A stretch of 64,000 nucleotides of DNA from an uncultured Flavobacteriales bacterium. GTDB taxonomy: Bacteria; Bacteroidota; Bacteroidia; Flavobacteriales_D; Crocinitomicaceae. Below are positions 1 to 9,029 of the stretch, piece after piece. The notes beneath the pieces are model-generated. The model was not told where the DNA came from. It was given only the letters and a program-made list of their open reading frames with translations, and did not search any database. Where the stretch lies: contig CAIZQH010000012.1 in assembly GCA_903935095.1 (NCBI GenBank), positions 62,001-126,000 on the forward strand, written 5' to 3'. Both the position numbers and the translations under genes were made by a program. The first letter of the stretch is position 1. The number at the start of each line of letters is the position of its first letter.

Positions 1-45
1 GCACAAAAATTATTAGCGATTAGTCTTGAAGGCAGCGTTGGTTAG
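1..45 (+). CDS. sufB: SufB C-terminus (partial, 5' end outside window)
   Basis: Reading from base 1 gives the last 14 residues and a TAG stop. They end in SLEGSVG, which matches the end of the Fe-S cluster scaffold protein SufB (E. coli SufB ends in LEGSVG). sufC begins 17 bp downstream on the same strand, the normal sufBCD order. SufB forms the SufBC2D scaffold that assembles Fe-S clusters in the cytoplasm. Only the tail is visible, so the call rests on this motif and on synteny. Confidence 0.85.
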   Translation, partial: AQKLLAISLEGSVG

Positions 46-62
46 AAAAGAAAATAGAAGAG

Positions 63-815
63 ATGATTAAAATTGAAAATTTACACGCAAGTATTGATGG
101 AAAAGAAATCCTAAAAGGATTGAATTTAGAAGTCAAAGCGGGAGAAATTCATGCGATAATGGGTCCAAACGGTGCTGGAAAAAGTACACTTGCAAGTGTT
201 CTGGCTGGACGTGAGGACTACGAAGTAACAGCGGGATCAATTGATTTCGATGGCACTGATTTGTTGGAATTGTCAACAGAAGATCGTGCACGTGAAGGAT
301 TGTTTTTAGCGTTTCAATATCCGGTAGAAATACCTGGTGTTTCGAATATCAACTTTCTTCGGACAGCCTTGAATGAGATTCGCGAATACAAAGGACAAGC
401 ACAAATTTCCGCAAAGGAATTTATGGCAATGGTACGTGAGAAATCAGCTATTGTTGAACTAGACAGTAAATTAGCTTCTCGCGCAGTGAACGAAGGCTTT
501 TCTGGTGGTGAAAAAAAACGCAATGAAATTTTCCAAATGGCAATGTTAGAACCGAAATTAGCAGTGTTGGATGAAACAGATTCTGGTTTAGATATCGATG
601 CCTTGCGCATTGTTGCAAATGGGGTGAACACCCTGAAATCGGATCAAAATGCAACCATCGTTATTACACATTATCAACGATTATTGGATTACATCATTCC
701 GGATTTTGTTCATGTATTGTATGACGGTCGTATTGTCATGACCGGCACAAAAGAACTCGCATTGGAGTTAGAAGAAAAAGGCTACGATTGGATTAAAGAG
801 TCAATTGACGCGTAA
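63..815 (+). CDS. sufC: Fe-S cluster assembly ATPase SufC
   Basis: 250-residue ABC-type ATPase of the cytoplasmic SufBCD complex, where ATP hydrolysis drives the conformational change needed for Fe-S cluster assembly. Walker A GPNGAGKST is near residue 34. The SufC-type signature FSGGEKKRNE is near 143, Walker B LAVLDETDSGLD near 165, and the H-loop histidine lies in IVITHYQR. There are no membrane segments, as expected for SufC. It sits between the sufB tail and sufD with short gaps and the same orientation, so it is cotranscribed with them. Length and motifs are those of a complete, active protein. Confidence 0.97.
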   Translation: MIKIENLHASIDGKEILKGLNLEVKAGEIHAIMGPNGAGKSTLASVLAGREDYEVTAGSIDFDGTDLLELSTEDRAREGLFLAFQYPVEIPGVSNINFLRTALNEIREYKGQAQISAKEFMAMVREKSAIVELDSKLASRAVNEGFSGGEKKRNEIFQMAMLEPKLAVLDETDSGLDIDALRIVANGVNTLKSDQNATIVITHYQRLLDYIIPDFVHVLYDGRIVMTGTKELALELEEKGYDWIKESIDA

Positions 816-824
816 GGAACAGCA

Positions 825-2066
825 ATGGAAAAATTGAATATATTAAGTCAATTCACTAGCAGATTTCCTTCAACCGAAATCGATGGACTCTCCTCAATGG
901 CGAATTCCGCTCGTGTATTTTTGTCAGGAAATGACTTCCCTACCACAAGAGTAGAACGTTTTAAATATACTCGTTTGACAAAATTGTCAAATGCACAATT
1001 TGATGGGAGTGCTGTAACATCCATTTCTGACTTCCGAAAACATCAAATTTGTCCAGATGCGCTTGCGATTTTTGTCGTGAATGGACACGTATACTTACCA
1101 GAAATCAAGGTGCCAAATGGACTAATCATTGAAGACATTTCTTCCGCAAAGTCATTGCCCTCATCTAGCATGAAAGATGTTTTCGCTGCCATGAATGTAC
1201 TCCATGCTCAGTCAGGTGTTTCTGTTCATGTGGCAAAAAACACGGTGATAGATTCGGTGATAGAAATTGTTCATGTTTGTACTGGTTCCTATGCCGGATT
1301 CACCCGCAATCAGATCTTCATAGGTGAAAATGCGCAAGCAAAGGTGGTGATGACCTATGTATCGGAACAGACAAAAGCGTGTTTTTCTCATGTTCATACA
1401 TCCATAGAGGTGGGTAAACGTGCACATTTCAACATGGAAAAAGTGCAGATGGAATCAAGTGATTTGTTTTCTTTTTCAGATGAGGAAGTTTGGCAAGGAG
1501 CAGATTCCGTTTTCCAAATCAACACGTTGACCTTAGACGGGAATTTGGTTCGTAACGACTTACACATTCAAGTTCAAGGCGAACATGCAGAAACACATTT
1601 GAATGGCATGTACATGCTCAATGGACAGCAACATGTGGCCAATTACACGACGGTAGATCACCAAGTCGCAAATTGTGAAAGCAATGAATTATATAAAGGC
1701 ATCATGGATGATAAGTCCATCGCCGTCTTTAATGGAAAAGTATTTGTGCGTCAAGATGCTCAGAAAACGAATGCGTTTCAGTCAAATGCCAACGTATTGA
1801 TCAGTGATGACGCTGGTGTAAACTCCAAACCAGAATTGGAGATTTATGCGGATGATGTTAAATGTTCCCATGGCTCCACTACAGGTCAATTAGACGATGA
1901 AGCATTATTTTATTTACGTGCAAGAGGAATCTCAGAAAGAGGTGCAACACAATTACTGTTAACGGCTTTTATGTCCGATGTATTGGATAAAATTACTGTC
2001 CCTTCCGTGAAAGAAAAAGTATTTGAGGTAATCAACAAACGTTTTAACTGGGAGCTCACACTATAA
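825..2066 (+). CDS. sufD: Fe-S cluster assembly protein SufD
   Basis: 413-residue SufD, the partner of SufB in the SufBC2D scaffold. The diagnostic C-terminal motif CSHGSTTGQ, followed by the LFYLRARGI segment, is present and carries the conserved Cys and His of the family. The beta-helix core precedes it. The gene begins 9 bp after sufC and ends before a strong hairpin at 2095-2116. sufS and sufE would be expected downstream in many Bacteroidota. Here the strand changes after sufD and the ATP synthase genes converge on it. Confidence 0.95.
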   Translation: MEKLNILSQFTSRFPSTEIDGLSSMANSARVFLSGNDFPTTRVERFKYTRLTKLSNAQFDGSAVTSISDFRKHQICPDALAIFVVNGHVYLPEIKVPNGLIIEDISSAKSLPSSSMKDVFAAMNVLHAQSGVSVHVAKNTVIDSVIEIVHVCTGSYAGFTRNQIFIGENAQAKVVMTYVSEQTKACFSHVHTSIEVGKRAHFNMEKVQMESSDLFSFSDEEVWQGADSVFQINTLTLDGNLVRNDLHIQVQGEHAETHLNGMYMLNGQQHVANYTTVDHQVANCESNELYKGIMDDKSIAVFNGKVFVRQDAQKTNAFQSNANVLISDDAGVNSKPELEIYADDVKCSHGSTTGQLDDEALFYLRARGISERGATQLLLTAFMSDVLDKITVPSVKEKVFEVINKRFNWELTL

Positions 2067-2087
2067 AAACGAAATAAGTAAAGACAT

Positions 2088-2123
2088 AAAAAAAGCCCCG
2101 ACGATTCTGTCGGGGCTTTTCTT
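2088..2123. terminator. bidirectional intrinsic terminator between sufD and atpG
   Basis: An 8-bp perfect stem GCCCCGAC/GTCGGGGC (2095-2102 and 2109-2116) with a 6-base loop has an A-run on its left and a TTTTCTTT run on its right. It can therefore terminate transcription from both strands. It lies between convergent sufD and atpG, where a shared terminator is expected. Confidence 0.93.
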
Positions 2124-2137
2124 TGAGCTAATATTTC

Positions 2138-3010
2138 TTATCCGTTCAAGGCTTCAGCACCACCAACGATCTCTAGGATTTCGTTTGTAATAGCCGCTTG
2201 ACGCGCTTTATTGTAGCTTAATTTAAGGCTTTTTTGAAGTTCATTTGCGTTGTCCGTTGCTTTGTGCATGGCTGTCATACGTGCACCATGCTCCGCTGCA
2301 AAAGAATCGCGAATTGCTTTGAATAATTGAAGTTTCAATGATTTAGGAATCAAATCGTCTACAATTTCTATTTTGGATGGCTCGAATAAATAGTCGCTTG
2401 TGTTCTCCCCTTCATTCACAGTAGGAACGATAGGTAAGAATTGTTCTGACTCAATTGATTGCGACGCTGCATTGATGAAGCGATTGTAAACCAAAACGAT
2501 TTTATCGAATGAGTTGTTTTGGAACTGTTGAATAATTTCTTCTGCTAATTGAGCAACAACATCGAAGCGAAGGTTCGCATAGACGTCTTCCATTTGCTCA
2601 ATCTTCACATTAGCATAATTGTATTCAGTTCGTTTGTATACATCTCTGATTTTTTTACCAACGCTCAATACCTGAACATTCGCATCTTTGTAATCTTCGT
2701 GGATGAGTACACCAACTCGTTTAATAATATTGTTATTAAATCCACCACACAAACCACGGTTTGAAGTGATTCCAACAAGCAATACATTTTTCACTTCGCG
2801 TTGCTCCGCATATGCATTTTCTGAAAGATCAAGAGTCGCACTAAGGTTCTCTAAGATTTCTTTCAGTTTTCCAGCATATGGGCGCATTTGCGTAACAGCG
2901 TCTTGGGCCCGTTTCAACTTCGCAGCAGAAACCATCTTCATTGCTGAAGTGATCTGCATCGTTGAGCCTACAGAGGTAATTCGGTTACGTATTTCTTTTA
3001 AATTAGCCAT
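2138..3010 (-). CDS. atpG: ATP synthase F1 gamma subunit
   Basis: 290-residue central-stalk subunit of F1. The N-terminal helix with MANLKEIRNRITSV and ITSAMKMVSAAKL is typical of AtpG, as are the SNRGLCGGFN block and the C-terminal helix with NKARQAAITNEILEIVGGAEA. It rotates inside the alpha3beta3 head to couple proton flow to ATP synthesis. It is the last gene of the operon, 37 bp after atpA, and ends just before the 2095-2116 terminator. atpD (beta) and atpC (epsilon) do not follow. This split is usual in Bacteroidota, where atpDC forms a separate locus. Confidence 0.97.
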   Translation of the reverse strand: MANLKEIRNRITSVGSTMQITSAMKMVSAAKLKRAQDAVTQMRPYAGKLKEILENLSATLDLSENAYAEQREVKNVLLVGITSNRGLCGGFNNNIIKRVGVLIHEDYKDANVQVLSVGKKIRDVYKRTEYNYANVKIEQMEDVYANLRFDVVAQLAEEIIQQFQNNSFDKIVLVYNRFINAASQSIESEQFLPIVPTVNEGENTSDYLFEPSKIEIVDDLIPKSLKLQLFKAIRDSFAAEHGARMTAMHKATDNANELQKSLKLSYNKARQAAITNEILEIVGGAEALNG

Positions 3011-3047
3011 TCTTGATGTTTATCTTCAATCAAATGATGGTGAACAA

Positions 3048-4622
3048 TTAGAATTTTTCAGCGACTTCTTTCGCAACTTTCGTTAAAACAGCTTCGATTT
3101 CGTCTGTGTATTTACCCGCTTTCAATGCCACCAATGTGTCAGCATGTTTTGCTTCTAATACTGTCAAATAATCTTTCTCGAAGTTTTTCACTTGGTTAAT
3201 CGGAACGTTTTGAATTAATCCTTTTACTCCGACGTAGATGATCGCAATTTGTTTTTCAACGGTGTATGGATCTCCTTCTTTTTGTTTTAAGATTTCCACG
3301 TTACGAGCTCCTTTGTCCAAAACATTTTTAGTTGCCGTATCCAAATCAGAACCAAATTTCGCAAACGCTTCTAACTCGCGGTATTGAGCTTGGTCTAATT
3401 TCAATGTTCCAGCAACTTTTTTCATCGATTTAATCTGTGCAGATCCACCAACACGTGATACAGAGATACCAACGTTAATTGCTGGACGAATACCAGAGTT
3501 GAATAAGTCACCTTCCAAGAAGATCTGTCCATCAGTAATGGAAATCACGTTCGTTGGAATATATGCAGAAACATCACCTGCTTGTGTTTCGATAATTGGA
3601 AGTGCTGTTAATGAACCACCACCCTTTACTTTATCTTTCAATGAAGGAGGAAGGTCATTCATTTGTTTCGCGATGTTATCATCAGAAATAATTTTCGCTG
3701 CACGCTCCAATAAACGAGAGTGGAGGTAAAATACGTCACCTGGGTATGCTTCGCGTCCTGGAGGACGACGTAATAACAAAGATACCTCACGGTAAGCAAC
3801 TGCTTGTTTTGATAAATCATCATAAACAATCAAGGCTGGTTTACCTAAATCTCTAAAGTATTCTCCTACAGCTGCACCCGTCATTGGCGCGTAAAACTGC
3901 ATTGGCGCCGGATCAGATGCGTTAGAAGCCACGACCGTTGTATAGGCCATAGCACCTGCATCTTCTAATTTTTTAACAATTCCTGCTACTGTTGAACCTT
4001 TTTGTCCAATAGCCACATAAATACAGTAAACAGGTTCTCCACGGTCAAAGAACTCACGTTGGTTAATAATGGTATCAATCGCAACAGTTGTTTTACCTGT
4101 TTGACGGTCACCAATGATTAACTCACGTTGTCCACGTCCAATTGGAATCATCGCATCAACTGCTTTGATACCCGTTTGAAGAGGCTCCGTTACTGGTTGA
4201 CGAAAGATAACACCTGGTGCTTTACGTTCGATAGGCATTTCAAATAATTCACCAGCAATTGGTCCTTTACCATCAATTGGTTGACCTAAAGTGTCGATGA
4301 CACGTCCAACCATTCCATCTCCAACTTTTACAGAAGCGATTTTTCCTAATCGACGAACGGTATCACCTTCTTTTACACTAGAAGATCTTCCTAATAATAC
4401 AGCTCCTACATTGTCTTCTTCCAAGTTCAATGCAATTCCTTGCATTCCACCTGCGAATTCAATTAATTCTCCGTATTGAACGCCATTCATTCCATAGATA
4501 CGTGCAATACCATCTCCTACTTGAAGAACGGTACCTACTTCTTGTAATTCTGCTTCAGAGCGAAATCCAGAAAGTTGCTCTCTTAAAATTGCGGAAACTT
4601 CTGCTGGTTTAATATCTGCCAT
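3048..4622 (-). CDS. atpA: ATP synthase F1 alpha subunit
   Basis: 524-residue alpha subunit of the F1 head, which carries the non-catalytic nucleotide sites. The sequence shows the beta-barrel N-terminus, a P-loop GDRQTGKT near residue 170, the [13 protein letters not shown] stretch, the arginine-finger region with [10 protein letters not shown], and a normal C-terminal helical domain. Length fits the family. It lies 27 bp after atpH and 37 bp before atpG in the operon. No irregularity was seen. Confidence 0.98.
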   Translation of the reverse strand: MADIKPAEVSAILREQLSGFRSEAELQEVGTVLQVGDGIARIYGMNGVQYGELIEFAGGMQGIALNLEEDNVGAVLLGRSSSVKEGDTVRRLGKIASVKVGDGMVGRVIDTLGQPIDGKGPIAGELFEMPIERKAPGVIFRQPVTEPLQTGIKAVDAMIPIGRGQRELIIGDRQTGKTTVAIDTIINQREFFDRGEPVYCIYVAIGQKGSTVAGIVKKLEDAGAMAYTTVVASNASDPAPMQFYAPMTGAAVGEYFRDLGKPALIVYDDLSKQAVAYREVSLLLRRPPGREAYPGDVFYLHSRLLERAAKIISDDNIAKQMNDLPPSLKDKVKGGGSLTALPIIETQAGDVSAYIPTNVISITDGQIFLEGDLFNSGIRPAINVGISVSRVGGSAQIKSMKKVAGTLKLDQAQYRELEAFAKFGSDLDTATKNVLDKGARNVEILKQKEGDPYTVEKQIAIIYVGVKGLIQNVPINQVKNFEKDYLTVLEAKHADTLVALKAGKYTDEIEAVLTKVAKEVAEKF

Positions 4623-4649
4623 TTTTACTTTGTTTATTGTGTCGTTTGA

Positions 4650-5183
4650 CTATTTTACTAATTCTTGTTTTAATCTATTCAATTGATTGGATACCGAAGC
4701 ATCAATTTGGTGATCGCCCATTCGGACAATAAATCCACCAATTAATGACTCATCCACATTTTCGGTAATTTCTAATGTGCCTTTTACGGACGCACTGATT
4801 TTAGCGGTAATTTCTGCTTTAGTTTGAGCGTCTAATGTTTTTGCACTGATAATTGTTACGGAAACAATTCCTCTATGATCTTTCAATTGGCTTAAGAACG
4901 CTGCGGCAATTTCTGTAATCATTGCCTCACGTCTTTTTACCGCCACCATTTCTAAAAATGAGATGGATAAGTCGTCAAAGTTGCTAAAAATAGATTTGAT
5001 GACTTCAAGCTTTTTGTCTACCTTAATTAATGGAGAACTTAAAAACACTTGGAAATCATGCGCTTCGTTTGCAACGGTTAAAATTTGTTGCATATTACTT
5101 TCAATAACCTCGATTTTTTGTTGATCCAAGGCTAGTTCCAATAATGCTTTCGCGTAACGTCCTGCTGCTTTCGTAGATTTCAT
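4650..5183 (-). CDS. atpH: ATP synthase F1 delta subunit
   Basis: 177-residue delta subunit (OSCP type), which joins the peripheral stalk to the top of F1. The N-terminal AGRYAKALLELA segment and the C-terminal VDESLIGGFIVRMGDHQIDASV block are the family hallmarks. The gene starts 4 bp after atpF ends and is followed by atpA after 27 bp, so it is translated from the same polycistronic mRNA. As usual for this subunit, the middle region is poorly conserved and the call rests on the two ends and on gene order. Confidence 0.95.
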   Translation of the reverse strand: MKSTKAAGRYAKALLELALDQQKIEVIESNMQQILTVANEAHDFQVFLSSPLIKVDKKLEVIKSIFSNFDDLSISFLEMVAVKRREAMITEIAAAFLSQLKDHRGIVSVTIISAKTLDAQTKAEITAKISASVKGTLEITENVDESLIGGFIVRMGDHQIDASVSNQLNRLKQELVK

Positions 5184-5187
5184 TTGA

Positions 5188-5682
5188 TTAATTCATTTGA
5201 ATATCACCAGCAAGTTTTTCTGCTAATGCTTTTTGTTTCTCATCAGAAGCTAATTCCCCACGAACCACTTTCTCAGCAATTTCGATAGCTAATGTTGCTA
5301 CATGTGTTTTAATCTCAGCAATTGCTGCTGCTTTCTCGCTGTTAATGTTCAAACGAGCTGCTTCAACGATTTTTTGTGCTTCCACTTTCGATTTCGTTTT
5401 AGCATCTTCAATCATATGATTTGCAGCATCTTTCGCTTCTTTCAAAATGTTGTCACGCTCAGCTCGGGCTTCTTTCAATATTTGATCATTCTCCGCTTTT
5501 AACGCCTTCATTTCAGCTTGCGTTTTAACCGCTAATTCTAAGGACTCAGCAATCTTTTGCTCGCGTGCATTCACAGCATTCAAAATTGGCTTCCAAGCAA
5601 ACTTCGCTAGTAAAAACAATAGACAGCAAAATACAATTCCTGTCCAAAACAATAAACCTAAGTCAGGTAATATTAAATCCAT
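5188..5682 (-). CDS. atpF: ATP synthase F0 b subunit
   Basis: 164-residue b subunit of the peripheral stalk. One N-terminal membrane helix (roughly residues 8-26, with LLFWTGIVFCCLLFLLAKF) is followed by KPILNAVNAREQKI and a long charged Ala/Glu/Lys-rich coiled coil (about 30-150). It is separated from atpE by a 66-bp gap that holds a perfect 15-bp hairpin. It is followed almost directly by atpH. Confidence 0.96.
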   Translation of the reverse strand: MDLILPDLGLLFWTGIVFCCLLFLLAKFAWKPILNAVNAREQKIAESLELAVKTQAEMKALKAENDQILKEARAERDNILKEAKDAANHMIEDAKTKSKVEAQKIVEAARLNINSEKAAAIAEIKTHVATLAIEIAEKVVRGELASDEKQKALAEKLAGDIQMN

Positions 5683-5706
5683 TTTTTTTTAATTAAGTGT
5701 TAATAT

Positions 5707-5741
5707 AAAGGAAGTTGAAACCAACCGTTTCAACTTCCTTT
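5707..5741 (-). other. perfect 15-bp RNA hairpin between atpE and atpF
   Basis: Arms 5707-5721 and 5727-5741 are perfect reverse complements with a 5-base loop. On the transcribed (minus) strand it lies just after the atpE stop and before atpF. It is not followed by a T-run, so it does not look like a full intrinsic terminator. It may protect the atpE message from 3' decay, or partially attenuate transcription, helping to make c subunit in excess of b and the F1 subunits. That role is inference. Confidence 0.75.
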
Positions 5742-5748
5742 ATCAGAA

Positions 5749-5988
<240 letters not shown>

Positions 5989-5995
5989 TTACTAA

Positions 5996-7105
5996 TTAAT
6001 GATGCGCTTCTTCTACAGCTGCTCCAATAAACAATGCGGAAAGCATCGCAAAAAGGAATCCTTGTAAAAACGCAACCAAAATCTCTAAAACTGAAATAAA
6101 TAAAGCCATTGGCACAGATAAACCTGCCCAAGCAATATTTTTATTAATAAAAATGAGTCCAATCAATGCCAAAACAATGATATGTCCTGCCGTAATATTG
6201 GCGAACAAACGAATCATTAAGGCGAATGGTTTAGTAAAGATACCGATGATCTCAATTGGCATCATGAAGATTTTCATTGGAACTGGAATGCCAGGCATCC
6301 AAAAGATGTGTCCCCAATAGTTTTTGTTCCCAGAGAATAAAGTAACCAACAAGGTACAAACAGACAAAAATAAGGTAACAGTAATGTTCCCTGTTAAATT
6401 CGCGCCTCCGGGTAAGAAAGGAATCAATCCTAACATGTTATTAAACCAAATAAAGAAGAATATGGTTAACAGATAAGGAACGTATTTTTTATACTTATGC
6501 TCGTTGATGTTTTCTTTTGCAATATCATCTCGAACCATCACAATAATGGGCTCGAAGAATTTCGCAATTCCTTTTGGTGCTACTGCGCCATTTTTGCGGT
6601 AGAATTTCGCTACGCTAAACATCACTATTAATATGAGGAAAGCCCCCATTAATAAGGACATCACATTTTTTGTAATCGAAAAGTCTAAGGGTTGAGGATT
6701 GTGTGGGTGTTCACCATCGAATTGCAATTCACCTGCGCCATTCAATTTGTAAATCTCTTCGTGATACAATGCATAACCTGAAGCTGGACCAACGCCTTTC
6801 ACATAATGCAAACTGATTTCTTGCTCTTTTCCTGCAACTTCAACAGATTCGCCATGGTATAAATGCTTTGAACTAAACGTTTTCAAGCCATTGTCCATCA
6901 AAATAACCGGTAAATAAATACTTGTTCCACCATGCTCTGGACCGTAAAGGTGCCATTCGTGGGCATCTTTAATGTGGTGCATAATCATCTCGCTCACATT
7001 GAATTCTTTCTCTTTATTTGCGAATGAAAAGCCTGAAATACCAATAAAGAGGAGTAAAATAGTGACTTTTCGCATGAAAATTGAAAGTTTGCTGAAATGT
7101 TGCAT
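5996..7105 (-). CDS. atpB: ATP synthase F0 a subunit
   Basis: 369-residue a subunit that forms the proton half-channels against the c-ring. The C-terminal half holds the membrane helices, including the essential Arg in FALMIRLFANITAGH. The long N-terminal extension with a signal-like segment (MRKVTILLLFIGISGFSFA) and a soluble region is usual in Flavobacteriia. The start used gives 10 residues before that segment; Met11 (7075) is an alternative. It is the first gene of the atp operon, with a canonical promoter at 7143-7172. Confidence 0.96.
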   Translation of the reverse strand: MQHFSKLSIFMRKVTILLLFIGISGFSFANKEKEFNVSEMIMHHIKDAHEWHLYGPEHGGTSIYLPVILMDNGLKTFSSKHLYHGESVEVAGKEQEISLHYVKGVGPASGYALYHEEIYKLNGAGELQFDGEHPHNPQPLDFSITKNVMSLLMGAFLILIVMFSVAKFYRKNGAVAPKGIAKFFEPIIVMVRDDIAKENINEHKYKKYVPYLLTIFFFIWFNNMLGLIPFLPGGANLTGNITVTLFLSVCTLLVTLFSGNKNYWGHIFWMPGIPVPMKIFMMPIEIIGIFTKPFALMIRLFANITAGHIIVLALIGLIFINKNIAWAGLSVPMALFISVLEILVAFLQGFLFAMLSALFIGAAVEEAHH

Positions 7106-7142
7106 TAGCGATTCTTTAAGCGATTTTTAATTTTTTTTTTTG

Positions 7143-7172
7143 CAAAGTTAGGCAAACTTTCCAAAGAAACAA
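7143..7172 (-). promoter_or_regulatory. Bacteroidota-type promoter of the atp operon
   Basis: On the minus strand TTG (7170-7172) is followed after exactly 19 bp by TAACTTTG (7143-7150). This is a full match to the TTG-N19-TAnnTTTG consensus for the Bacteroidota housekeeping sigma factor. The predicted start of transcription is about 33 bases before the atpB ATG. The promoter lies in the hemJ-atpB gap, so atpB begins a new operon. Confidence 0.85.
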
Positions 7173-7189
7173 CTTATTTTTTGAACAAT

Positions 7190-7726
7190 TCAGCCACGAG
7201 TTTTCCTCAATTTCTTGTAGAGCTGGATTCCCATCATTAAGAGAATTGCTACGCCGAAGAATCCAAGTGTTCCGTATATCCAATTCAATGAATTTTTCAT
7301 GCTGACAAGAAATACGATGGCAACGAGCAAGAGTGTTGCTACTTCGTTCCACAACCTCAGTTTTCCGGAGGACCAGTTAATGGTTCTTTGCTGACATTGC
7401 CTCATCATTTTTTGACTATAAAAATGATAAATAATCAGGAGGAAAACGAAGCCTAGCTTCATGTGCATCCAGGATTGAGACAAATAATAGGAGGGTTGAT
7501 CGAGGATCATCCATGTACCAAAAACAACTGTTAAAATCATCGCAGGCGTGGTGATAATCCACCACAATCTTTTTTGCATGATGTCAAATTGTGCTTGCAG
7601 AATACTCTTTTTAGGTTCTTCTTGCTCACCTGCCTCTACGAAATAAATAAACAACCTCACCATATAGAAAAGTCCAGCAAACCAGCTGACCATAAAGATG
7701 ATGTGTAATGCTTTGATATATAACAT
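7190..7726 (-). CDS. hemJ: HemJ-type protoporphyrinogen IX oxidase (CopD-like membrane protein)
   Basis: 178-residue polytopic membrane protein with four to five predicted helices. The N-terminus MLYIKALHIIFMVSWFAGLF, with its histidine in helix 1 and RLFIY after it, is characteristic of HemJ, the oxygen-independent enzyme that oxidises protoporphyrinogen IX to protoporphyrin IX. Such proteins are often annotated as CopD family. It is near hemA-hemC-hemD (9740-12535), which supports a heme role. It is divergent from the gene at 7813, with a TACTTTTG box 5 bases before its ATG. Confidence 0.8.
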   Translation of the reverse strand: MLYIKALHIIFMVSWFAGLFYMVRLFIYFVEAGEQEEPKKSILQAQFDIMQKRLWWIITTPAMILTVVFGTWMILDQPSYYLSQSWMHMKLGFVFLLIIYHFYSQKMMRQCQQRTINWSSGKLRLWNEVATLLLVAIVFLVSMKNSLNWIYGTLGFFGVAILLMMGIQLYKKLRKTRG

Positions 7727-7731
7727 GCTTA

Positions 7732-7739
7732 CAAAAGTA
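7732..7739 (-). promoter_or_regulatory. TAnnTTTG -7 box for hemJ
   Basis: TACTTTTG on the minus strand ends 5 bases before the hemJ ATG. A clear -33 TTG is not seen at the normal distance. If used, transcription would begin at or next to the start codon. It abuts the -33 element of the divergent promoter at 7741-7769. Confidence 0.5.
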
Positions 7740-7740
7740 A

Positions 7741-7769
7741 TTGATTCACTCGGATTCAGGGTATATTTG
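7741..7769 (+). promoter_or_regulatory. promoter of the secreted protein gene at 7813
   Basis: TTG (7741-7743), an 18-bp spacer, then TATATTTG (7762-7769), a good TTG-N18-TAnnTTTG match. It shows that the real start codon lies downstream, at 7813, and that the upstream in-frame TTG is part of the promoter. Confidence 0.75.
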
Positions 7770-7812
7770 TATTTTCGTTTCCAAATATTTTGCGAAGCAA
7801 TCCATTTTAAAG

Positions 7813-8625
7813 ATGAAACAGATTTTACCTACATTCATTTTCTTGTTTTTCGTTTTTCAGTCCAAGGCACAAGAAAAACTTTTGTCTTTGGACGGTACCT
7901 ATCAGGACAAAAATTTGGTAGTATATAATCCTTCTCAGTCGGATGGATTCGGGTTTTGTGTAACCAAAGTTCTCGTCAATGGAGAAATTTTACCAGCAGC
8001 AATTCAATCGGCACATTTTGAAATCAATTTTCAACTATTTCAATTAAAAAAAGGGGAGAGTGTTTTTGTCGTTTTGGAACATGCGAACGGATGCGAACCG
8101 AGGTTTGTTAATCCGGAAATTCTCCTTCCAAAAAGCTCCTTCAAATGTGCGGCCATCACAGCTGATAAGTCAGGTATGATTAATTGGACCACCACTGATG
8201 AATCGGGATCCTTGGACTTTATCATTGAGCAATACCGCTGGAATCGTTGGGTGGAAGCTGGACAAGTCAAAGGAAATGGAACGAAACAAACGAATACTTA
8301 TCATTTCCAAATCATACCGCATTCTGGGAAAAATCAAATTCGTGTTTCTCAAATCGACAATACGGGGGACAAACGAAGTTCTCAGGCGATCTTTTTTCAC
8401 TCCGGACTCCCTTCTCCCAAAATCTCGCCAACAAAGGTGCGTGATAATTTGTATTTCAGAGCAGGAATTACTGATGTGAAAACTAAGTTCGAAGTGTATG
8501 ATGCCTATGGCAATTTATTGAAAATAGGCTTTGCTGCGATGGTCGATTGCCGAAATTTAGTGAGTGGTGTCTACTTCATCAACTTTGATAATCAAACAGA
8601 AAAATTCATTAAAATCGCTGAATAA
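7813..8625 (+). CDS. secreted protein with T9SS-type C-terminal domain
   Basis: 270 residues from the ATG at 7813. This start is chosen because it gives a clean signal peptide (MKQILPTFIFLFFVF then QSKAQ) and lies after the promoter. The middle is Ig/fibronectin-like beta sequence with no recognised enzyme motif. The C-terminus (KFEVYDAYGNLLKIG ... LVSGVYFINF ... EKFIKIAE) has the pattern of the type A sorting domain that directs export by the type IX system. The stop overlaps the next start (TAATG), so it is translationally coupled to the epimerase gene. Function unknown. Confidence 0.7.
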   Translation: MKQILPTFIFLFFVFQSKAQEKLLSLDGTYQDKNLVVYNPSQSDGFGFCVTKVLVNGEILPAAIQSAHFEINFQLFQLKKGESVFVVLEHANGCEPRFVNPEILLPKSSFKCAAITADKSGMINWTTTDESGSLDFIIEQYRWNRWVEAGQVKGNGTKQTNTYHFQIIPHSGKNQIRVSQIDNTGDKRSSQAIFFHSGLPSPKISPTKVRDNLYFRAGITDVKTKFEVYDAYGNLLKIGFAAMVDCRNLVSGVYFINFDNQTEKFIKIAE

Positions 8626-9029
8626 TGAAACGCATTGAACACCTTGGAATAGCCGTAAAGAATTTAGAAGAAGCCATCCCCTTGTATGAGGCGCTATTAA
8701 ATACGCCTTGTTATAAACGAGAAGGTGTTTCATCCGAAGGCGTAATGACCGCATTTTTTCAAATCGGCGAATCTAAAATCGAATTGTTAGAAGCAACAAA
8801 CGAAACGTCTCCTATAGCTAAATTTTTGAGTAAAAATGGACCTGGATTTCACCATGTAGCATTTGAAGTTGAAAACATAGAAGCCGAAATAAATCGACTT
8901 CAGAACGCTGGATTCCAACTCATTCACGAGGTGGCTAAAGCTGGAGCCGACAATAAGCACATTGCCTTTTTACACCCAAAATCTACCGGATCCTTACTGG
9001 TGGAAATATGTCAGGAAAAAAGCGCGTAA
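8625..9029 (+). CDS. mce: methylmalonyl-CoA epimerase
   Basis: 134-residue vicinal-oxygen-chelate (glyoxalase fold) protein. It has the paired beta-alpha-beta modules of the family, with metal-ligand candidates in EHLGIAV, PGFHHVAFEV and GSLLVEICQ. It interconverts (2R)- and (2S)-methylmalonyl-CoA between propionyl-CoA carboxylase and the B12-dependent mutase. The start ATG overlaps the preceding stop by one base. The 3' end overlaps the convergent HAD gene by 19 bp. Confidence 0.9.
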   Translation: MKRIEHLGIAVKNLEEAIPLYEALLNTPCYKREGVSSEGVMTAFFQIGESKIELLEATNETSPIAKFLSKNGPGFHHVAFEVENIEAEINRLQNAGFQLIHEVAKAGADNKHIAFLHPKSTGSLLVEICQEKSA